From Paenibacillus dokdonensis (GTDB lineage: Bacteria > Bacillota > Bacilli > Paenibacillales > Paenibacillaceae), in the NCBI RefSeq assembly GCF_004916975.1, contig NZ_STGQ01000003.1, forward strand, positions 372,001 to 436,000: 64,000 nucleotides of DNA, given 5' to 3'. The notes beneath the pieces are model-generated. The model saw only the letters and a program-made list of their open reading frames with translations, was not told the DNA's origin and made no database searches. This document shows, piece by piece, positions 33,620-43,435 of this stretch. A program made the position numbers and the translations under genes. Every line of letters begins with the position of its first letter. Positions within the stretch are counted from its first letter, which is position 1.

Positions 33620-34369
33620 ATGTCCACAACAAGAGTTGCAGTTATCACAGGCGGAGCCAGCGGTATTGGCCGGGAAACATGTCTGAAATTTGCTTCCAAG
33701 GGAGATCGGGTTGTCGTCGCTGACTTCAACGAAGCAGGCGGTCAGGAAACCGTCCAAATGATTATAGACGCCGGTGGCGAAGCCATTTTTGTACAAACCG
33801 ATGTATCCAAGCCTGAGCAGGTAGAAGCACTCGTCAACAAAGCGGTTGAAACCTTCGGCCGTATCGATGTGATGTTCAACAATGCGGGGATCGGTCTGCA
33901 AACGCCCGTTATGGATCTGGATCTGGAAAAATACCATAAAACCATCAATGTGAACCAGCATGGCGTAACTTACGGCATCATCTATGCCGGACGCAAAATG
34001 AAAGAACTCGGCATTAAGGGCGTCATTATCAATACAACTTCTGTTTTCGGCATCCTGGCATCTCCTGCCACGTATGCATATCATGCCGCTAAAGGTGCTG
34101 TGAATATGATGACCAAATCTGCAGCACTCGAGCTTTCCCCTTACGGAATTCGCGTTGTCGGTGTTGCACCAGGTGCGGTGGATACGCCGATCATTTCAGG
34201 TTACAAGGCATCCGGCATGCTCGACAGCATGAAGGCGAAAGTTATGGGCGGCGAGCTCACCAAGCCTGAATCCATTGCCAGCTCCGTATATCTGATCTCT
34301 CTTGATGAGGCTGACGCGATTAACGGCAGTGTCGTGATGGTGGACCAAGGCTTCGCTTCTTTCAAATAA
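33620..34369 (+). CDS. Short-chain dehydrogenase/reductase
   Basis: 249 residues. Classical SDR: cofactor motif TGGASGIG (residues 11-18), acidic residue after beta-2 (VVADFNEA, suggesting NAD preference), NNAGIG, catalytic Ser in INTTSVFG, and YAYHAAKGA where the Tyr/His-x-x-x-Lys active site is read as Y-H-A-A-K. The final residue set should be checked: the conserved YxxxK is Y(77..)AYHAAK. The substrate is unknown. GGGAGG precedes the start. It is under a TetR-type operator and followed by the tetR gene, so an inducible detoxification role is likely. Confidence 0.9.
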   Translation: MSTTRVAVITGGASGIGRETCLKFASKGDRVVVADFNEAGGQETVQMIIDAGGEAIFVQTDVSKPEQVEALVNKAVETFGRIDVMFNNAGIGLQTPVMDLDLEKYHKTINVNQHGVTYGIIYAGRKMKELGIKGVIINTTSVFGILASPATYAYHAAKGAVNMMTKSAALELSPYGIRVVGVAPGAVDTPIISGYKASGMLDSMKAKVMGGELTKPESIASSVYLISLDEADAINGSVVMVDQGFASFK

Positions 34370-34445
34370 TCCTGTTATAATAATTGCAAAAATGGAAGGC
34401 CAGCCCCTGCTGGTCTTCTTTCATTCATAAAGGGGATCCGGGACC

Positions 34446-35051
34446 GTGAACAAAGGGGAAATAACGAAGCAGCGGATTATTGAGCAGGCAAGAGACTTGT
34501 TCTCAAAGACGGGTTATGATGCGACCAAGACCAGTGCGATTGCCAAAGCCTGCGGAATATCAGAAGCCGCCATGTATAAGTATTTCAGCAGCAAAAAAGA
34601 GCTTCTCGAAGCCAGTGTGGTTATTGACTTCGCCTCTGAACCGTCCGCTGCGGCGGATTTCAGCCAATACGGAAACGAGCAATTGGTCGAATATTACATT
34701 AACCGGCTTATTACAACCATTCAGGAAAATATGGAGCAGTTCAACATTCTCTTCACCGAATCGCTTCATCATCCGGAGCTTTCGGATTACTTCGACCGTT
34801 CGGTGTACCGCAAGAGCGCCGAGGTACAGGAGATGCAGAAACGGATTCAGGATGGCACGATGAACCCGATTATGGATATTTTTCTGTTTGAGCTGGGAAC
34901 CACAACCAGCATTTGGTCCATTCTTCATTATGATCGCATGAAGCTTGGACGTGAGGACGGGAAATCCGAACAATTCCGGAAGGAAGTCATCCGCTTCGTC
35001 AAATATGGAGTTATGGGAACTGGCAGCCAGGAAGCACCGCAACTACGGTAA
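34446..35051 (+). CDS. TetR/AcrR family transcriptional regulator
   Basis: 201 residues. The N-terminal HTH is ITKQRIIEQARDLFSKTGYDATKTSAIAKACGISEAAMYKYFSSKKEL, the standard TetR pattern; the C-terminal ligand domain is unspecific. The GTG start follows AAAGGGGATCCGG. It lies 76 nt after the SDR gene on the same strand and probably represses it, and itself, through the palindrome at 33539-33556. Confidence 0.9.
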   Translation: MNKGEITKQRIIEQARDLFSKTGYDATKTSAIAKACGISEAAMYKYFSSKKELLEASVVIDFASEPSAAADFSQYGNEQLVEYYINRLITTIQENMEQFNILFTESLHHPELSDYFDRSVYRKSAEVQEMQKRIQDGTMNPIMDIFLFELGTTTSIWSILHYDRMKLGREDGKSEQFRKEVIRFVKYGVMGTGSQEAPQLR

Positions 35052-35323
35052 GCATTCCGGCTGTTTTTTTTGCGTCAAAATCCGGTTTCCTGAAAATAAT
35101 TATATGGTATTATTAGGAAAACGACACAGGTTATAGGAAGGCAGTGGTTTCCATTCATCCTCTCTCCGAAAAAAATCTTCAACCGAGCTGCTGCTTGCCA
35201 ATCCTACCGGGATATCCGCAGCAGCGGAATGGAAGTGACGCGCGTGTCTCCCATTTCTTTTGCCAAAGGTAATCCGTTTAATATAGTAGAACAAAATCAT
35301 GGATCCTTAGGAGGAACAATATC

Positions 35324-35752
35324 ATGGCAGCAAAATCACTTCATATCCAGGTTATCGAATTGCCCGTTAAGGACGTAGCCAAATCAGCAAAATGGTACAC
35401 AGAGGTGTTTGGACTTGGCTTCTGCTTCCCTTTTATCGAAGGGGATGACGCCGCGTGGCTCAATCTGAACGGTATGGCTCTCGGACTTGTGGAAGCCGTC
35501 GAAATCCCGAAATTTGAATTTGTCAGCTCCAAAGGCGAAACAAAGCCTGTCCTTACCTTCCAGGTGGATAACATCCAGGAGCTCAGTAAGGAGCTGGGGC
35601 AAAAAGGGATCGAGGTTGGAGAAATGGTCTACAAACAGGGCGGTGGCTATAGCTTCCAACTGGTAGATCCAAGCGGCAACCTCCTGGGAATTTGGGGCGG
35701 CTGGCCGAAGGAAGATGAATCGCAGCTTTTAGGGAAACCCGGAATTGTATAA
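35324..35752 (+). CDS. VOC (glyoxalase/bleomycin-resistance) family protein
   Basis: 142 residues with two beta-alpha-beta-beta-beta modules: LHIQVIELPVKDVAKSAKWYTEVFGLGFCF and VDNIQELSKELGQKGIEVGE ... GYSFQLVDPSGNLLGIWGG. Metal-ligand candidates are His4-equivalent and the final Glu/Asp positions, but only one His is at the expected place. The actual activity is unknown. GGAGGAAC precedes the ATG. The 272 nt upstream (35052-35323) hold no other gene I can support. Confidence 0.85.
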   Translation: MAAKSLHIQVIELPVKDVAKSAKWYTEVFGLGFCFPFIEGDDAAWLNLNGMALGLVEAVEIPKFEFVSSKGETKPVLTFQVDNIQELSKELGQKGIEVGEMVYKQGGGYSFQLVDPSGNLLGIWGGWPKEDESQLLGKPGIV

Positions 35753-35762
35753 TTAATAGTAA

Positions 35763-35797
35763 TAAAAAAACGGCTCCGTTTGATCGGAGCCGTTTTG
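35763..35797. terminator. Bidirectional terminator between VOC and lacZ genes
   Basis: AAAAAAACGGCTCCG / CGGAGCCGTTTT (stem 35771-35778 with 35785-35792), with A/T runs on both sides. Confidence 0.9.
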
Positions 35798-35810
35798 CTC
35801 TTATAGCACT

Positions 35811-38800
35811 TTACTCGTCTTCTTTGAAAATAGGACGCAGATTCAGCGCAAATTCAAATTCCTTCTCATCAAGGCGATACTTCTCCAGCAGCTCCGGACC
35901 GCAGGAATTGGAGCCGATACCGCTCATCTTATAATCAAGATGAACGATGGTCTCTTTCCGCTTCACCAGCTCATGCAAATGTTCCGCCTGATCCAGATCC
36001 TCCGGCAAATAATGCGATGCATTGAACGAGAAAGGAAGATTTCCCGTAAACATCAGCCCCATGCCAAGCTCATTCGTAACGGAAACCCATTCCGTCCCGT
36101 ATCGGGATCCATTCTCCTGGGGCATCACATAAGGCTCGAACATGTCATTCACACGGAGCAGGTACTTGCCCATCCGCACGCTATGCCGTTTGTCGACATA
36201 GCTTTCGTGAGGGCCAAAGCCGAAGTACTCCACTTCTTCCGTTCCCTGCGGCATCGTAATCTGGAGACCAAAACGCGGCAGGAATGGAAGTCCCTCTCTC
36301 ACTTTAACCTTTACCGCCAGCGACACTTCCCCGGAACCGTCTACCCGCCATACTGCCTGACCTTTTAGTACCGGATGCTTCATATAGCCACCCAAGGAGA
36401 AATCAGCCGCGATTTCAACCTCATGATCCGTTTGGTTTTGAACTGAGCACGCATACAGCTTCATTCCAGCACGGTGATAGCCCTCTTCCATCCATTTATG
36501 CTTGATGTTGCGGTCATTATCCGTCGGAGCCCGCCAAATGCTGAAACCAAGCGGTGACTGAATCATATTCACATCCTGCTTCGATAGACGGACCCATGTC
36601 CCTTTTACCTTATCGAATACATGGCAGAATTCATTACCTTCCACCGTGATGAGCGCTCCGTCCTCCCTGATGTCAATCGGACGCTGTCTCAGCGCATCCA
36701 GCCAGGCATGTGCTTTTCCAGTTGAGTTCTGTTCCTCTCCGATTTCAAACTGGGCAAATGTAATCTCGTATCCAGTCTCTGCCCACACGGCTTCTTCTTT
36801 TAAACGCACCATTACCGTAAGGAAATACCGGCCTTCGGCCAAACTTTGCTTGAAAGGCACCGTGAATACAGCTGATTCATGCGGTCCTGCGTCAACCGCT
36901 TCCAGCACTCCCTGTTCCACAAGCATCCCTTCCGCTTCAAGCTTCCAGGTAAATGAAAGATGGCTTAAACCGTTAAAATCATACAGGTTCGTCACACGGA
37001 TTTTTCCGGCTTCCAGATCCTCTGCTTCAATTCGGACCGGTGCGATAACCTGCTTCAGCTCCAGCAGCCCGGTATGAGGAACACGGTCCGGCGAGACCAG
37101 GCCATCTATACAGAAATTGCCGTCATTCGGATGATCTCCAAAATCACCACCGTATCCGAAGTATTCAGTACCCCCGATAGTTCTTGCACGAATACCGTGG
37201 TCATTCCATTCCCAGACACAGCCACCCATCAGCTTCGGATATTTGTAGAACATATCCCAATACTCCTTGAGATCCCCTGGTCCGTTGCCCATTGCATGAC
37301 TGTATTCGCATAGGAACAGCGGCTTGCTGCGGCTCTCATCAGCACCATATTCGCCTACGTATGCGGGAGAAGCATACATTTCACTCTCGATATCCAGATC
37401 CTCCGTATCCGTGTCGCCTTCGTATCTTTTCGCTGCTCCCTCATAATGTACAAGGCGTGAATCATCCCGCTTCTGTGCCCATTTGGCCATGGCGATATGG
37501 TTGGCGCCATAACCTGATTCGTTGCCAAGGGACCACATGATGATGGAGGCATGGTTCTTGTCCCGTTCCACCATCCGCTGCATACGGTCTACAAAAGCCT
37601 TCTCCCAAGCCGGATCGCGCGTCAGCTGATGGAAATCGCCGGATACCGTGAGTCCATGGCATTCCAGGTCCGCTTCATCCACAACATAAAAGCCGTACCG
37701 GTCGCATAATTCCAGGAACCTAGGATCATTTGGATAATGGGAGGTCCGCACCGTATTGATGTTATGCCGTTTCATTAGCATGAGATCCTCAATCATGTGG
37801 TTGAGTGGTATCGTCTGCCCCAGATCCGGATGGGAATCATGGCGATTGACCCCTTTTAGCTTGACCGCTTGCCCGTTTATGGTGAAAATGCCGTTTTCCA
37901 CGGATACCGTCCGGAATCCGACAGGGAAATGAAGTACTTCATGTCCATCGCTCAGATACAATTCATACAGATATGGCGACTCTGCATTCCACAAAACAGG
38001 CTCGGACACGTTCAGCGTAAGTTCAGCCTGCCCGTCCGCCTGTACCTGCCCCGTCGTACACACCTTTCCATCCGCGTCACGCAGCTCCGCTTTCAGTGTA
38101 AGCGGTCCTGTCGTATCCAGCTCGCAGCGGAGAACCCCTTCGGTAAGATCACTGGAAAGCTCCGGATTAATAAATGCATCACGAACATGCGCCCCATCAC
38201 GTCCCAGCAAATAAACGTCACGGAATATTCCCGAGAAGCGCCACAAATCCTGATCCTCCAAATAGGTTCCGTCACACCATTTCAGCACCATAACAGCCAT
38301 ACGGTTTATACCAGGTTGTATATGCGGGGTAATATCAAATTCTGCCGGAATGCGGCTTCCCTGGCTATAGCCGACAAATTGACCGTTCACCCACACATAG
38401 AAGCAGGAATTAACTCCCTCAAATACCGTATAGGTCTTTTTCCCGCTCCATGATTCTGCAATACGAAAATCCCGAACATACAAGCCGGCCGGGTTCTCAT
38501 CCGGCACATACGGGGGATCGCAGGGAATCGGATAATTCACATTGGTATAATGAAGCTGGTCGTAGCCCGCCGTTTGCCAACAGGATGGCACTAATAAATC
38601 ATCCCAATTCGCAGCATCGAAGTTTTTATCATAAAAGGATTCTGTAATGTTATGTACACTGTTGTAATATTTAAACTTCCAGCCGCCGTTCAGCGTCCGG
38701 TAAAACGGGGATCTCGATCTTTTGCCTGCCTTCGCCGATTCTGCGTCCGCATATGGAATGTAATATGCCCGCGGTTCTTGCCGGTTAACTTCAAGGATTT

Positions 38801-38834
38801 GCGTGTTTTCCCAATATTTCTCCAACTCTAGCAT
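35811..38834 (-). CDS. lacZ: GH2 beta-galactosidase (LacZ type), cytoplasmic
   Basis: 1007 residues, the full LacZ length with domains 1-5: jelly roll (about 30-215), Ig-like (220-320), TIM barrel (325-610), a second Ig-like domain, and the C-terminal beta-sandwich (about 730-1000; GFSIWRAPTDNDRNIKHKW). The acid/base Glu is in IIMWSLGNESGYGANH and the nucleophile Glu in PLFLCEYSHAMGNGPG. It hydrolyses terminal beta-galactosides. It lacks a signal peptide. It is the last gene of a probable sulfatase-sulfatase-lacZ operon (gaps of about 100 nt), so its natural substrate may be a desulfated galactoside rather than lactose. Confidence 0.93.
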   Translation of the reverse strand: MLELEKYWENTQILEVNRQEPRAYYIPYADAESAKAGKRSRSPFYRTLNGGWKFKYYNSVHNITESFYDKNFDAANWDDLLVPSCWQTAGYDQLHYTNVNYPIPCDPPYVPDENPAGLYVRDFRIAESWSGKKTYTVFEGVNSCFYVWVNGQFVGYSQGSRIPAEFDITPHIQPGINRMAVMVLKWCDGTYLEDQDLWRFSGIFRDVYLLGRDGAHVRDAFINPELSSDLTEGVLRCELDTTGPLTLKAELRDADGKVCTTGQVQADGQAELTLNVSEPVLWNAESPYLYELYLSDGHEVLHFPVGFRTVSVENGIFTINGQAVKLKGVNRHDSHPDLGQTIPLNHMIEDLMLMKRHNINTVRTSHYPNDPRFLELCDRYGFYVVDEADLECHGLTVSGDFHQLTRDPAWEKAFVDRMQRMVERDKNHASIIMWSLGNESGYGANHIAMAKWAQKRDDSRLVHYEGAAKRYEGDTDTEDLDIESEMYASPAYVGEYGADESRSKPLFLCEYSHAMGNGPGDLKEYWDMFYKYPKLMGGCVWEWNDHGIRARTIGGTEYFGYGGDFGDHPNDGNFCIDGLVSPDRVPHTGLLELKQVIAPVRIEAEDLEAGKIRVTNLYDFNGLSHLSFTWKLEAEGMLVEQGVLEAVDAGPHESAVFTVPFKQSLAEGRYFLTVMVRLKEEAVWAETGYEITFAQFEIGEEQNSTGKAHAWLDALRQRPIDIREDGALITVEGNEFCHVFDKVKGTWVRLSKQDVNMIQSPLGFSIWRAPTDNDRNIKHKWMEEGYHRAGMKLYACSVQNQTDHEVEIAADFSLGGYMKHPVLKGQAVWRVDGSGEVSLAVKVKVREGLPFLPRFGLQITMPQGTEEVEYFGFGPHESYVDKRHSVRMGKYLLRVNDMFEPYVMPQENGSRYGTEWVSVTNELGMGLMFTGNLPFSFNASHYLPEDLDQAEHLHELVKRKETIVHLDYKMSGIGSNSCGPELLEKYRLDEKEFEFALNLRPIFKEDE

Positions 38835-38935
38835 GTCATCAGCTCCTTTAACGTTATCCTAACAAATGAAAACGGAGCGGGGAAGCTCTGTTTTTTTGAA
38901 AAAGTATAACTTTTTCAAGATATGAAGGCGCTTTC

Positions 38936-40390
38936 CTACCAGAAGGCTTTACGTACCGGCAAAGGGTCCTGATCCCGCATCAGCCGGTGAACGAGTGTTT
39001 CCATCAGCTTATGTTTCATTTCCAGATAAGACGGATCGAAGAAACGATTATGCAGCTCATCCGGATCAGACTCCAGATCAAACAGCTCTCCATAAGCTTC
39101 ATCCGCAAAAATAACCAGCTTATACCGGTCTGTACGCAAGCATTTGGCGTGAACACCGCGGTCATGGGCATCATAAGCCGTCATCGCGGATTCGCGTACC
39201 CGCTCAGTCTCCCCTGAGGCTACCGGCCGCTGCGAGATTCCCTGAATCCCTTCCGGTATTTCCGCTTTCCCGATCAGCTCCAGCAGTGTAGGTACGATAT
39301 CCACATGCTCCATCAGCGCATCTGTCTTGGCCCCCTTTTTCACACCAGGTCCTTTAAGAATCATCGGGATGCGTGTGAGTCCCTCATAGAACCATGGCCC
39401 CTTATACAGAAGACCGTGATCTCCAAGGAGCTCACCATGATCGCTCGTAAAGACGATCAAAAGCTCATCGTCCATTCCTTTGTCTTTCCATGCGCCGAGA
39501 ATCCTGCCGATTTCTTCGTCAATGAACGTAATCATGGCATAGTAATTGCGGATCAAGCGCTCCATATGCTGCTGATCCCAGGAATGAAGCTCCCCGCCCC
39601 CCGGCCAGTAGCTGCCTTTTTGAAGAAGGAGATGCTCCGGGCGTCCCTTCACATCTGAAGCATCTCCTGCCGGTTCGGGAATTTCTGTATGCTCATACAG
39701 CCTGCTGTATGCCTCTGGAGGATTAAAGGGATGATGGGGATCCACGAAGCTGCTCCATAAAAATAAGGGTTGCTCCGGGGAATGCTCCTCGATTGCGCGT
39801 ATGCTTCTGTCAGAAATCCAGCGTGTCTGGTGAAGCTCGGGCGGCAATCCGCTCTCCCACACGTCACCTGCAGCATCATCGGACCGGAACAGATCCTTCC
39901 GCAAACGACCTGCCACATCCGGATCGCGTTCACCAATCTCATCCAGATATTCGCCGATCATGTTGTCTTCCGAAATATGGTGCTCATCAAAACCGTAATA
40001 AGTACCATCCCGCTCCCTCCCCCGGTCACGGACGGACACTTCCTCCGCTTCATAGGTGAACCCCGTTTTACACTGCTCCCTGAAATGCATTTTGCCGACC
40101 CCAATCGTGTAGTAGCCGGATTGCTTCAAATGATCGCAAAGCGTCAGTTCATCCTCGTTTAACGAAACCCCGATATTCCAGGCCCCATGAATATGGGGAT
40201 AACGTCCGGTAAAGATCGATGCACGGGAAGGCGTGCAGACCGGACTTGCACAGTATGCTCTGTTAAAAACCATTCCTTCGCGGGCCAAGCCGTCCAGATT
40301 AGGTGTGATGACCGCAGGATTTTCATAGCCCAGCGCATCCCCTCTCATTTGGTCGGTCGTGATCAGCCATATATGTTTTTTACTGGACAT
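38936..40390 (-). CDS. Cys-type sulfatase (second of pair)
   Basis: 484 residues. Alkaline-phosphatase-superfamily sulfatase: TTDQMRGDALG metal-binding start, signature CTPSRASIFTGR with Cys52 to be converted to formylglycine, GVGKMHF, and FTSDHGELLGDHGLLYKG. C-x-P-x-R is complete, so it depends on the FGE encoded at 44703-45788. It has no signal peptide and probably acts on imported sulfated sugars. The frame extends far upstream into the first sulfatase; I start at the ATG at 40390, although the GAAAGGGG site is 13 nt away. Confidence 0.9.
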   Translation of the reverse strand: MSSKKHIWLITTDQMRGDALGYENPAVITPNLDGLAREGMVFNRAYCASPVCTPSRASIFTGRYPHIHGAWNIGVSLNEDELTLCDHLKQSGYYTIGVGKMHFREQCKTGFTYEAEEVSVRDRGRERDGTYYGFDEHHISEDNMIGEYLDEIGERDPDVAGRLRKDLFRSDDAAGDVWESGLPPELHQTRWISDRSIRAIEEHSPEQPLFLWSSFVDPHHPFNPPEAYSRLYEHTEIPEPAGDASDVKGRPEHLLLQKGSYWPGGGELHSWDQQHMERLIRNYYAMITFIDEEIGRILGAWKDKGMDDELLIVFTSDHGELLGDHGLLYKGPWFYEGLTRIPMILKGPGVKKGAKTDALMEHVDIVPTLLELIGKAEIPEGIQGISQRPVASGETERVRESAMTAYDAHDRGVHAKCLRTDRYKLVIFADEAYGELFDLESDPDELHNRFFDPSYLEMKHKLMETLVHRLMRDQDPLPVRKAFW

Positions 40391-40484
40391 GGGCAGGAAA
40401 TTTCCCCTTTCAATAACTGCAAAGTCAGCCTGATCAGGAACATTCACTCGCGACCAGGCTTCGATGTTCTTTCGGGTACGGTAC

Positions 40485-42035
40485 TTATCCGTTCCGCATA
40501 TGTGAGAGAACGGTAACCGGTTTGCGGCCGACAAACAGCTGCTTGCCATCGGAGTATCCTTCTTCCCGTCCCTCCAGCTCCTGAATAAGAACGGAGCGCC
40601 AATAATCCATCCGCTCTTGATATGCCTGATCACGCGCAGCATTATGAAGTTCCTGCGGATCGTCCGTAAGCAGGAAGAACTGCTCTTCTCCCGTTTGTGA
40701 GAACCAGATGTACTTTTCTTTGCCATCTGTCAGCCAATGGTTGGACTGCATACCCTGCGTATGCTCACCGTGCAGATAGGAGCGCCATGCTGCATTGCCT
40801 GATCCTTCCTCAGTAGAAGAAGCGGCGAGCTTCAGGACGCTCCCTCCATCCACAGAACCTGGTATGGCTACACCTGCCGCATCCAAAAGTGTCGGCATAA
40901 TATCGCGCATTTCCACAACCTCCTGCACCACTTTGCCGGTGCCAAGGCTCAGACGGTTCCCCGGATCGTTGACGATAAACGGCACCCGGGCACTTCCTTC
41001 GTACGGCAGCGATTTTCGGAACAGATGATGATCTCCCATCAGTTCGCCATGATCTGACGTGAACAAAATGACGGTATTGTTCCTCTCTCCGTATTCTGCC
41101 AGCACCTGCATGAAGCGCCCGATCTGATGGTCAATATGGGTAATAAGCGCATAATAGGCAGCCATGGCGTTTTGCAGACGACGTTTGGGCACAAGCCCCT
41201 TACTCGTATACGGACTGAGCCCGTCCAAGTCAGGATCCGATTGAAGAGCCCAGTCTCCTACAGGCGGCTCGGGAATTTCAATATCTTTATACAGATCCAG
41301 ATAAGCCTGCGGCGGATCCAGCGGTGAATGCGGCCGGACAAAGGACATCCATAAGAAGAAGGGCTTGTCCGGATCGCGGCGGCGGAGGAAATCGATCGAC
41401 TCGGTAACGACCCAGTTCGTCGGATGCAGCTTCTCCGGCAGATGCCATGGACGGGCTACCGTAGAGGAATTGCAGTCGAGACCGAGATCCGTCAGGTCCG
41501 CCCCCGGCACTTGCTGGCGCAGCCAATGCAAATAATCATCCACCTCGTCATAATGCTCACGGACCGGAATGCTGTACTTATTGCGGTTATGATGCAAGTA
41601 TCCGTCATGCAGAACAACATTGTGAAAGCCCATCAGATTTCTGGCAGGATAAACATGCATCTTCCCAACACACTGGGTGTGGTATCCTGCCTTCGCAAAT
41701 TCTCCCGGCATCGTATGTTCATAGTTCCACGGTACACAATCCTGGTATCCCACTCGGCCATGGCTTTTCTGAGATTGGCCTGTAAAGATTGCGGCTCTAG
41801 CAGGCACGCATGTCGGCGTAGCCGAGTAAGCACGGTCAAAGCGGACCCCTGTGCGCGCCAGCTCATCCAAATTCGGGGTTTCTACTACGGGATGCCCGGC
41901 AATGCTCAGGCAGTCATAGCGCATTTGATCCACGGTAATCAGTAGAATATTCGGTTTAGAATCCGGTTTGGTCTGGTTCAAGCTTTTCCCTCCTTTAAGA
42001 TGTAGAACAACCTGTACATCTGTAATTAATTCCAT
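40485..42035 (-). CDS. Cys-type sulfatase (first of pair)
   Basis: 516 residues. Begins KPNILLITVDQMRYDCLS, with signature CVPARAAIFTGQ (Cys76, to be formylglycine), CVGKMHVYP and LFTSDHGELMGDHHLFRKS. It is the same family as its neighbour but only distantly alike, so the two probably remove sulfate at different positions. No signal peptide. ATG at 42035 follows GGAGG by 4 nt; an in-frame TTG at 41981 after AAAGGAGGG is an equally good start and would remove 18 residues outside the conserved domain. Divergent from the CHR/ROK/FGE operon. Confidence 0.9.
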   Translation of the reverse strand: MELITDVQVVLHLKGGKSLNQTKPDSKPNILLITVDQMRYDCLSIAGHPVVETPNLDELARTGVRFDRAYSATPTCVPARAAIFTGQSQKSHGRVGYQDCVPWNYEHTMPGEFAKAGYHTQCVGKMHVYPARNLMGFHNVVLHDGYLHHNRNKYSIPVREHYDEVDDYLHWLRQQVPGADLTDLGLDCNSSTVARPWHLPEKLHPTNWVVTESIDFLRRRDPDKPFFLWMSFVRPHSPLDPPQAYLDLYKDIEIPEPPVGDWALQSDPDLDGLSPYTSKGLVPKRRLQNAMAAYYALITHIDHQIGRFMQVLAEYGERNNTVILFTSDHGELMGDHHLFRKSLPYEGSARVPFIVNDPGNRLSLGTGKVVQEVVEMRDIMPTLLDAAGVAIPGSVDGGSVLKLAASSTEEGSGNAAWRSYLHGEHTQGMQSNHWLTDGKEKYIWFSQTGEEQFFLLTDDPQELHNAARDQAYQERMDYWRSVLIQELEGREEGYSDGKQLFVGRKPVTVLSHMRNG

Positions 42036-42057
42036 TTAACCTCCAACATGATAAAAA

Positions 42058-42083
42058 GTAAATGGATATATTGATGTATTTAC
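42058..42083. promoter_or_regulatory. Inverted repeat upstream of the sulfatase operon
   Basis: GTAAAT-N14-ATTTAC, 23 nt upstream of the sulfatase start. A candidate binding site for the ROK or AraC regulator; weak evidence. Confidence 0.35.
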
Positions 42084-42125
42084 CTGTATAAAAGTATGAT
42101 TATTTATCAAATCACCTTATTAAAC

Positions 42126-42163
42126 AATTCTTTATTCCAAAAAGAATTAAAGTGCGATATACT
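42126..42163 (+). promoter_or_regulatory. Candidate ROK operator and -10 of the CHR/ROK/FGE operon
   Basis: The perfect inverted repeat AATTCTTT-N7-AAAGAATT (42126-42148) is followed by TATACT (42158-42163). The repeat would overlap the -35 region. The nearby ROK gene is the obvious candidate binder. Confidence 0.45.
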
Positions 42164-42207
42164 GATTTCGAACACCGCAGGATGAACGGAAAGAAGGAAT
42201 ATGGATC

Positions 42208-42822
42208 ATGGAACTTCGCGATGAAAGTAAACTTAGGTTAAGCGGCAAGCTTTTTGTTTCTTTTCTTAAAATAGGACCTACCACTTTTGGAGGTGGCTAC
42301 GCCATCCTTCCAGTGATTGATAAAGAAGTTACCGAAAATCGCAAATGGCTATCTTCGAAGGAAATGAGTGAGATTACTGCACTGTCAGGCGCGGCTCCGG
42401 GAGGAATCGGAGTCAATGTGGCCGCTCTCGCAGGCTACCGTATTGCCGGCATACCAGGTTTGCTCTCCGCTGTCGCCGGCATTTCCCTGCCAACCATTCT
42501 CATTATGCTGATTCTGTGCGCAGCAGCCACTGGCCTTAGCGACAACCGCTATGTGCAGGCTGCCCTCCATGGCATCAAACCTACGGTAGTTGCTCTGATC
42601 GTATATGCCGCCATTCGGATGAGAAAACAGGCCCTCTATAATCCGGTAACCTGGGGCGTCGCCGCTACTTGTCTGATTTTGCTCCTCTTCTTCCCTATTC
42701 AGCCTCTATTTGTTCTTGCCATCGGCATTGTCATCGGAATGGTAGCTGAAGCCGCTTCTGCCTCCAAAAGCTCAAACAGGATGAAGCAGAAGCAGGAACA
42801 AGACAAACATCATTCGATGTGA
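42208..42822 (+). CDS. CHR (chromate transporter) family protein, N-terminal half type
   Basis: 204 residues, with about six membrane segments. CHR motif FLKIGPTTFGGGYAILPVIDKEV and ITALSGAAPGGIGVNVAALAGYRIAG are hallmarks. Short-chain CHR proteins occur as pairs equivalent to one long ChrA; the partner is the next gene. Known members export chromate, a sulfate analogue. Here, beside two sulfatases, sulfate is the likelier natural substrate; this is inference. The polar Lys/Gln-rich tail faces the cytoplasm. AGAAGGA precedes the ATG. Confidence 0.9.
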   Translation: MELRDESKLRLSGKLFVSFLKIGPTTFGGGYAILPVIDKEVTENRKWLSSKEMSEITALSGAAPGGIGVNVAALAGYRIAGIPGLLSAVAGISLPTILIMLILCAAATGLSDNRYVQAALHGIKPTVVALIVYAAIRMRKQALYNPVTWGVAATCLILLLFFPIQPLFVLAIGIVIGMVAEAASASKSSNRMKQKQEQDKHHSM

Positions 42823-42898
42823 CCTCGGGCATATTGGATACATCCGCACCCATTCAGGATTTATATCAAATCCTCATTCGTAGAAAAGAGGTTGAACC

Positions 42899-43435
42899 AT
42901 GCTGTTCGAGCTGTTTTGGACTTTTTTTAAAATTGGCTTCATGTCTTTCGGCGGCGGTTATGCCATGCTTCCTGTCATTGAACACGCGGCTTTGAAGGAA
43001 GGATGGATGACTACTCAGCAGTATACGGAGGCCATTGCACTGGCAGGCATGGCTCCAGGGCCGGTGGCGATGAACAGCGCCGTTTATGTCGGTTATACGG
43101 CCAGCGGTTGGATCGGCAGCCTGATCGCCTCACTCGGCATCGTTTTCCCTTCGGCCATCATTATGTTTCTGGTTGCCACGATTTTTTACCGTGTGTATGA
43201 TAATCATTGGGTACAGGCTGCGCTGAACGGCATGAAGCCGGCTGTCATTGCCTTGATTGCCTACGCAGCCTATACCATGACGATACATTCCGGTTTCATA
43301 ACCGGTTTTTCCGTAAGCACCTTTGCCAGCATTGCGATCTTCATTGCTGCACTGATTGCAATGATCCGTTTTCGCGTGCATCCGCTGGCGATGATTCTGG
43401 TTTCAGGAATTGTGGGGATTTTAATATATGCTTAA
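42899..43435 (+). CDS. CHR (chromate transporter) family protein, partner half
   Basis: 178 residues. FFKIGFMSFGGGYAMLPVIEHAA and AIALAGMAPGPVAMNSAVYVGY repeat the CHR signature of the previous gene. The two should form one antiporallel transporter. The stop overlaps the start of the ROK regulator by 8 nt. GAGGTTGAACC precedes the ATG. See the preceding gene for the sulfate-export hypothesis. Confidence 0.9.
   Translation: MLFELFWTFFKIGFMSFGGGYAMLPVIEHAALKEGWMTTQQYTEAIALAGMAPGPVAMNSAVYVGYTASGWIGSLIASLGIVFPSAIIMFLVATIFYRVYDNHWVQAALNGMKPAVIALIAYAAYTMTIHSGFITGFSVSTFASIAIFIAALIAMIRFRVHPLAMILVSGIVGILIYA

Noticed and set aside
40391..40726. The longer sulfatase start
   Set aside because: The extra 112 residues overlap the upstream sulfatase gene and read as out-of-frame noise.
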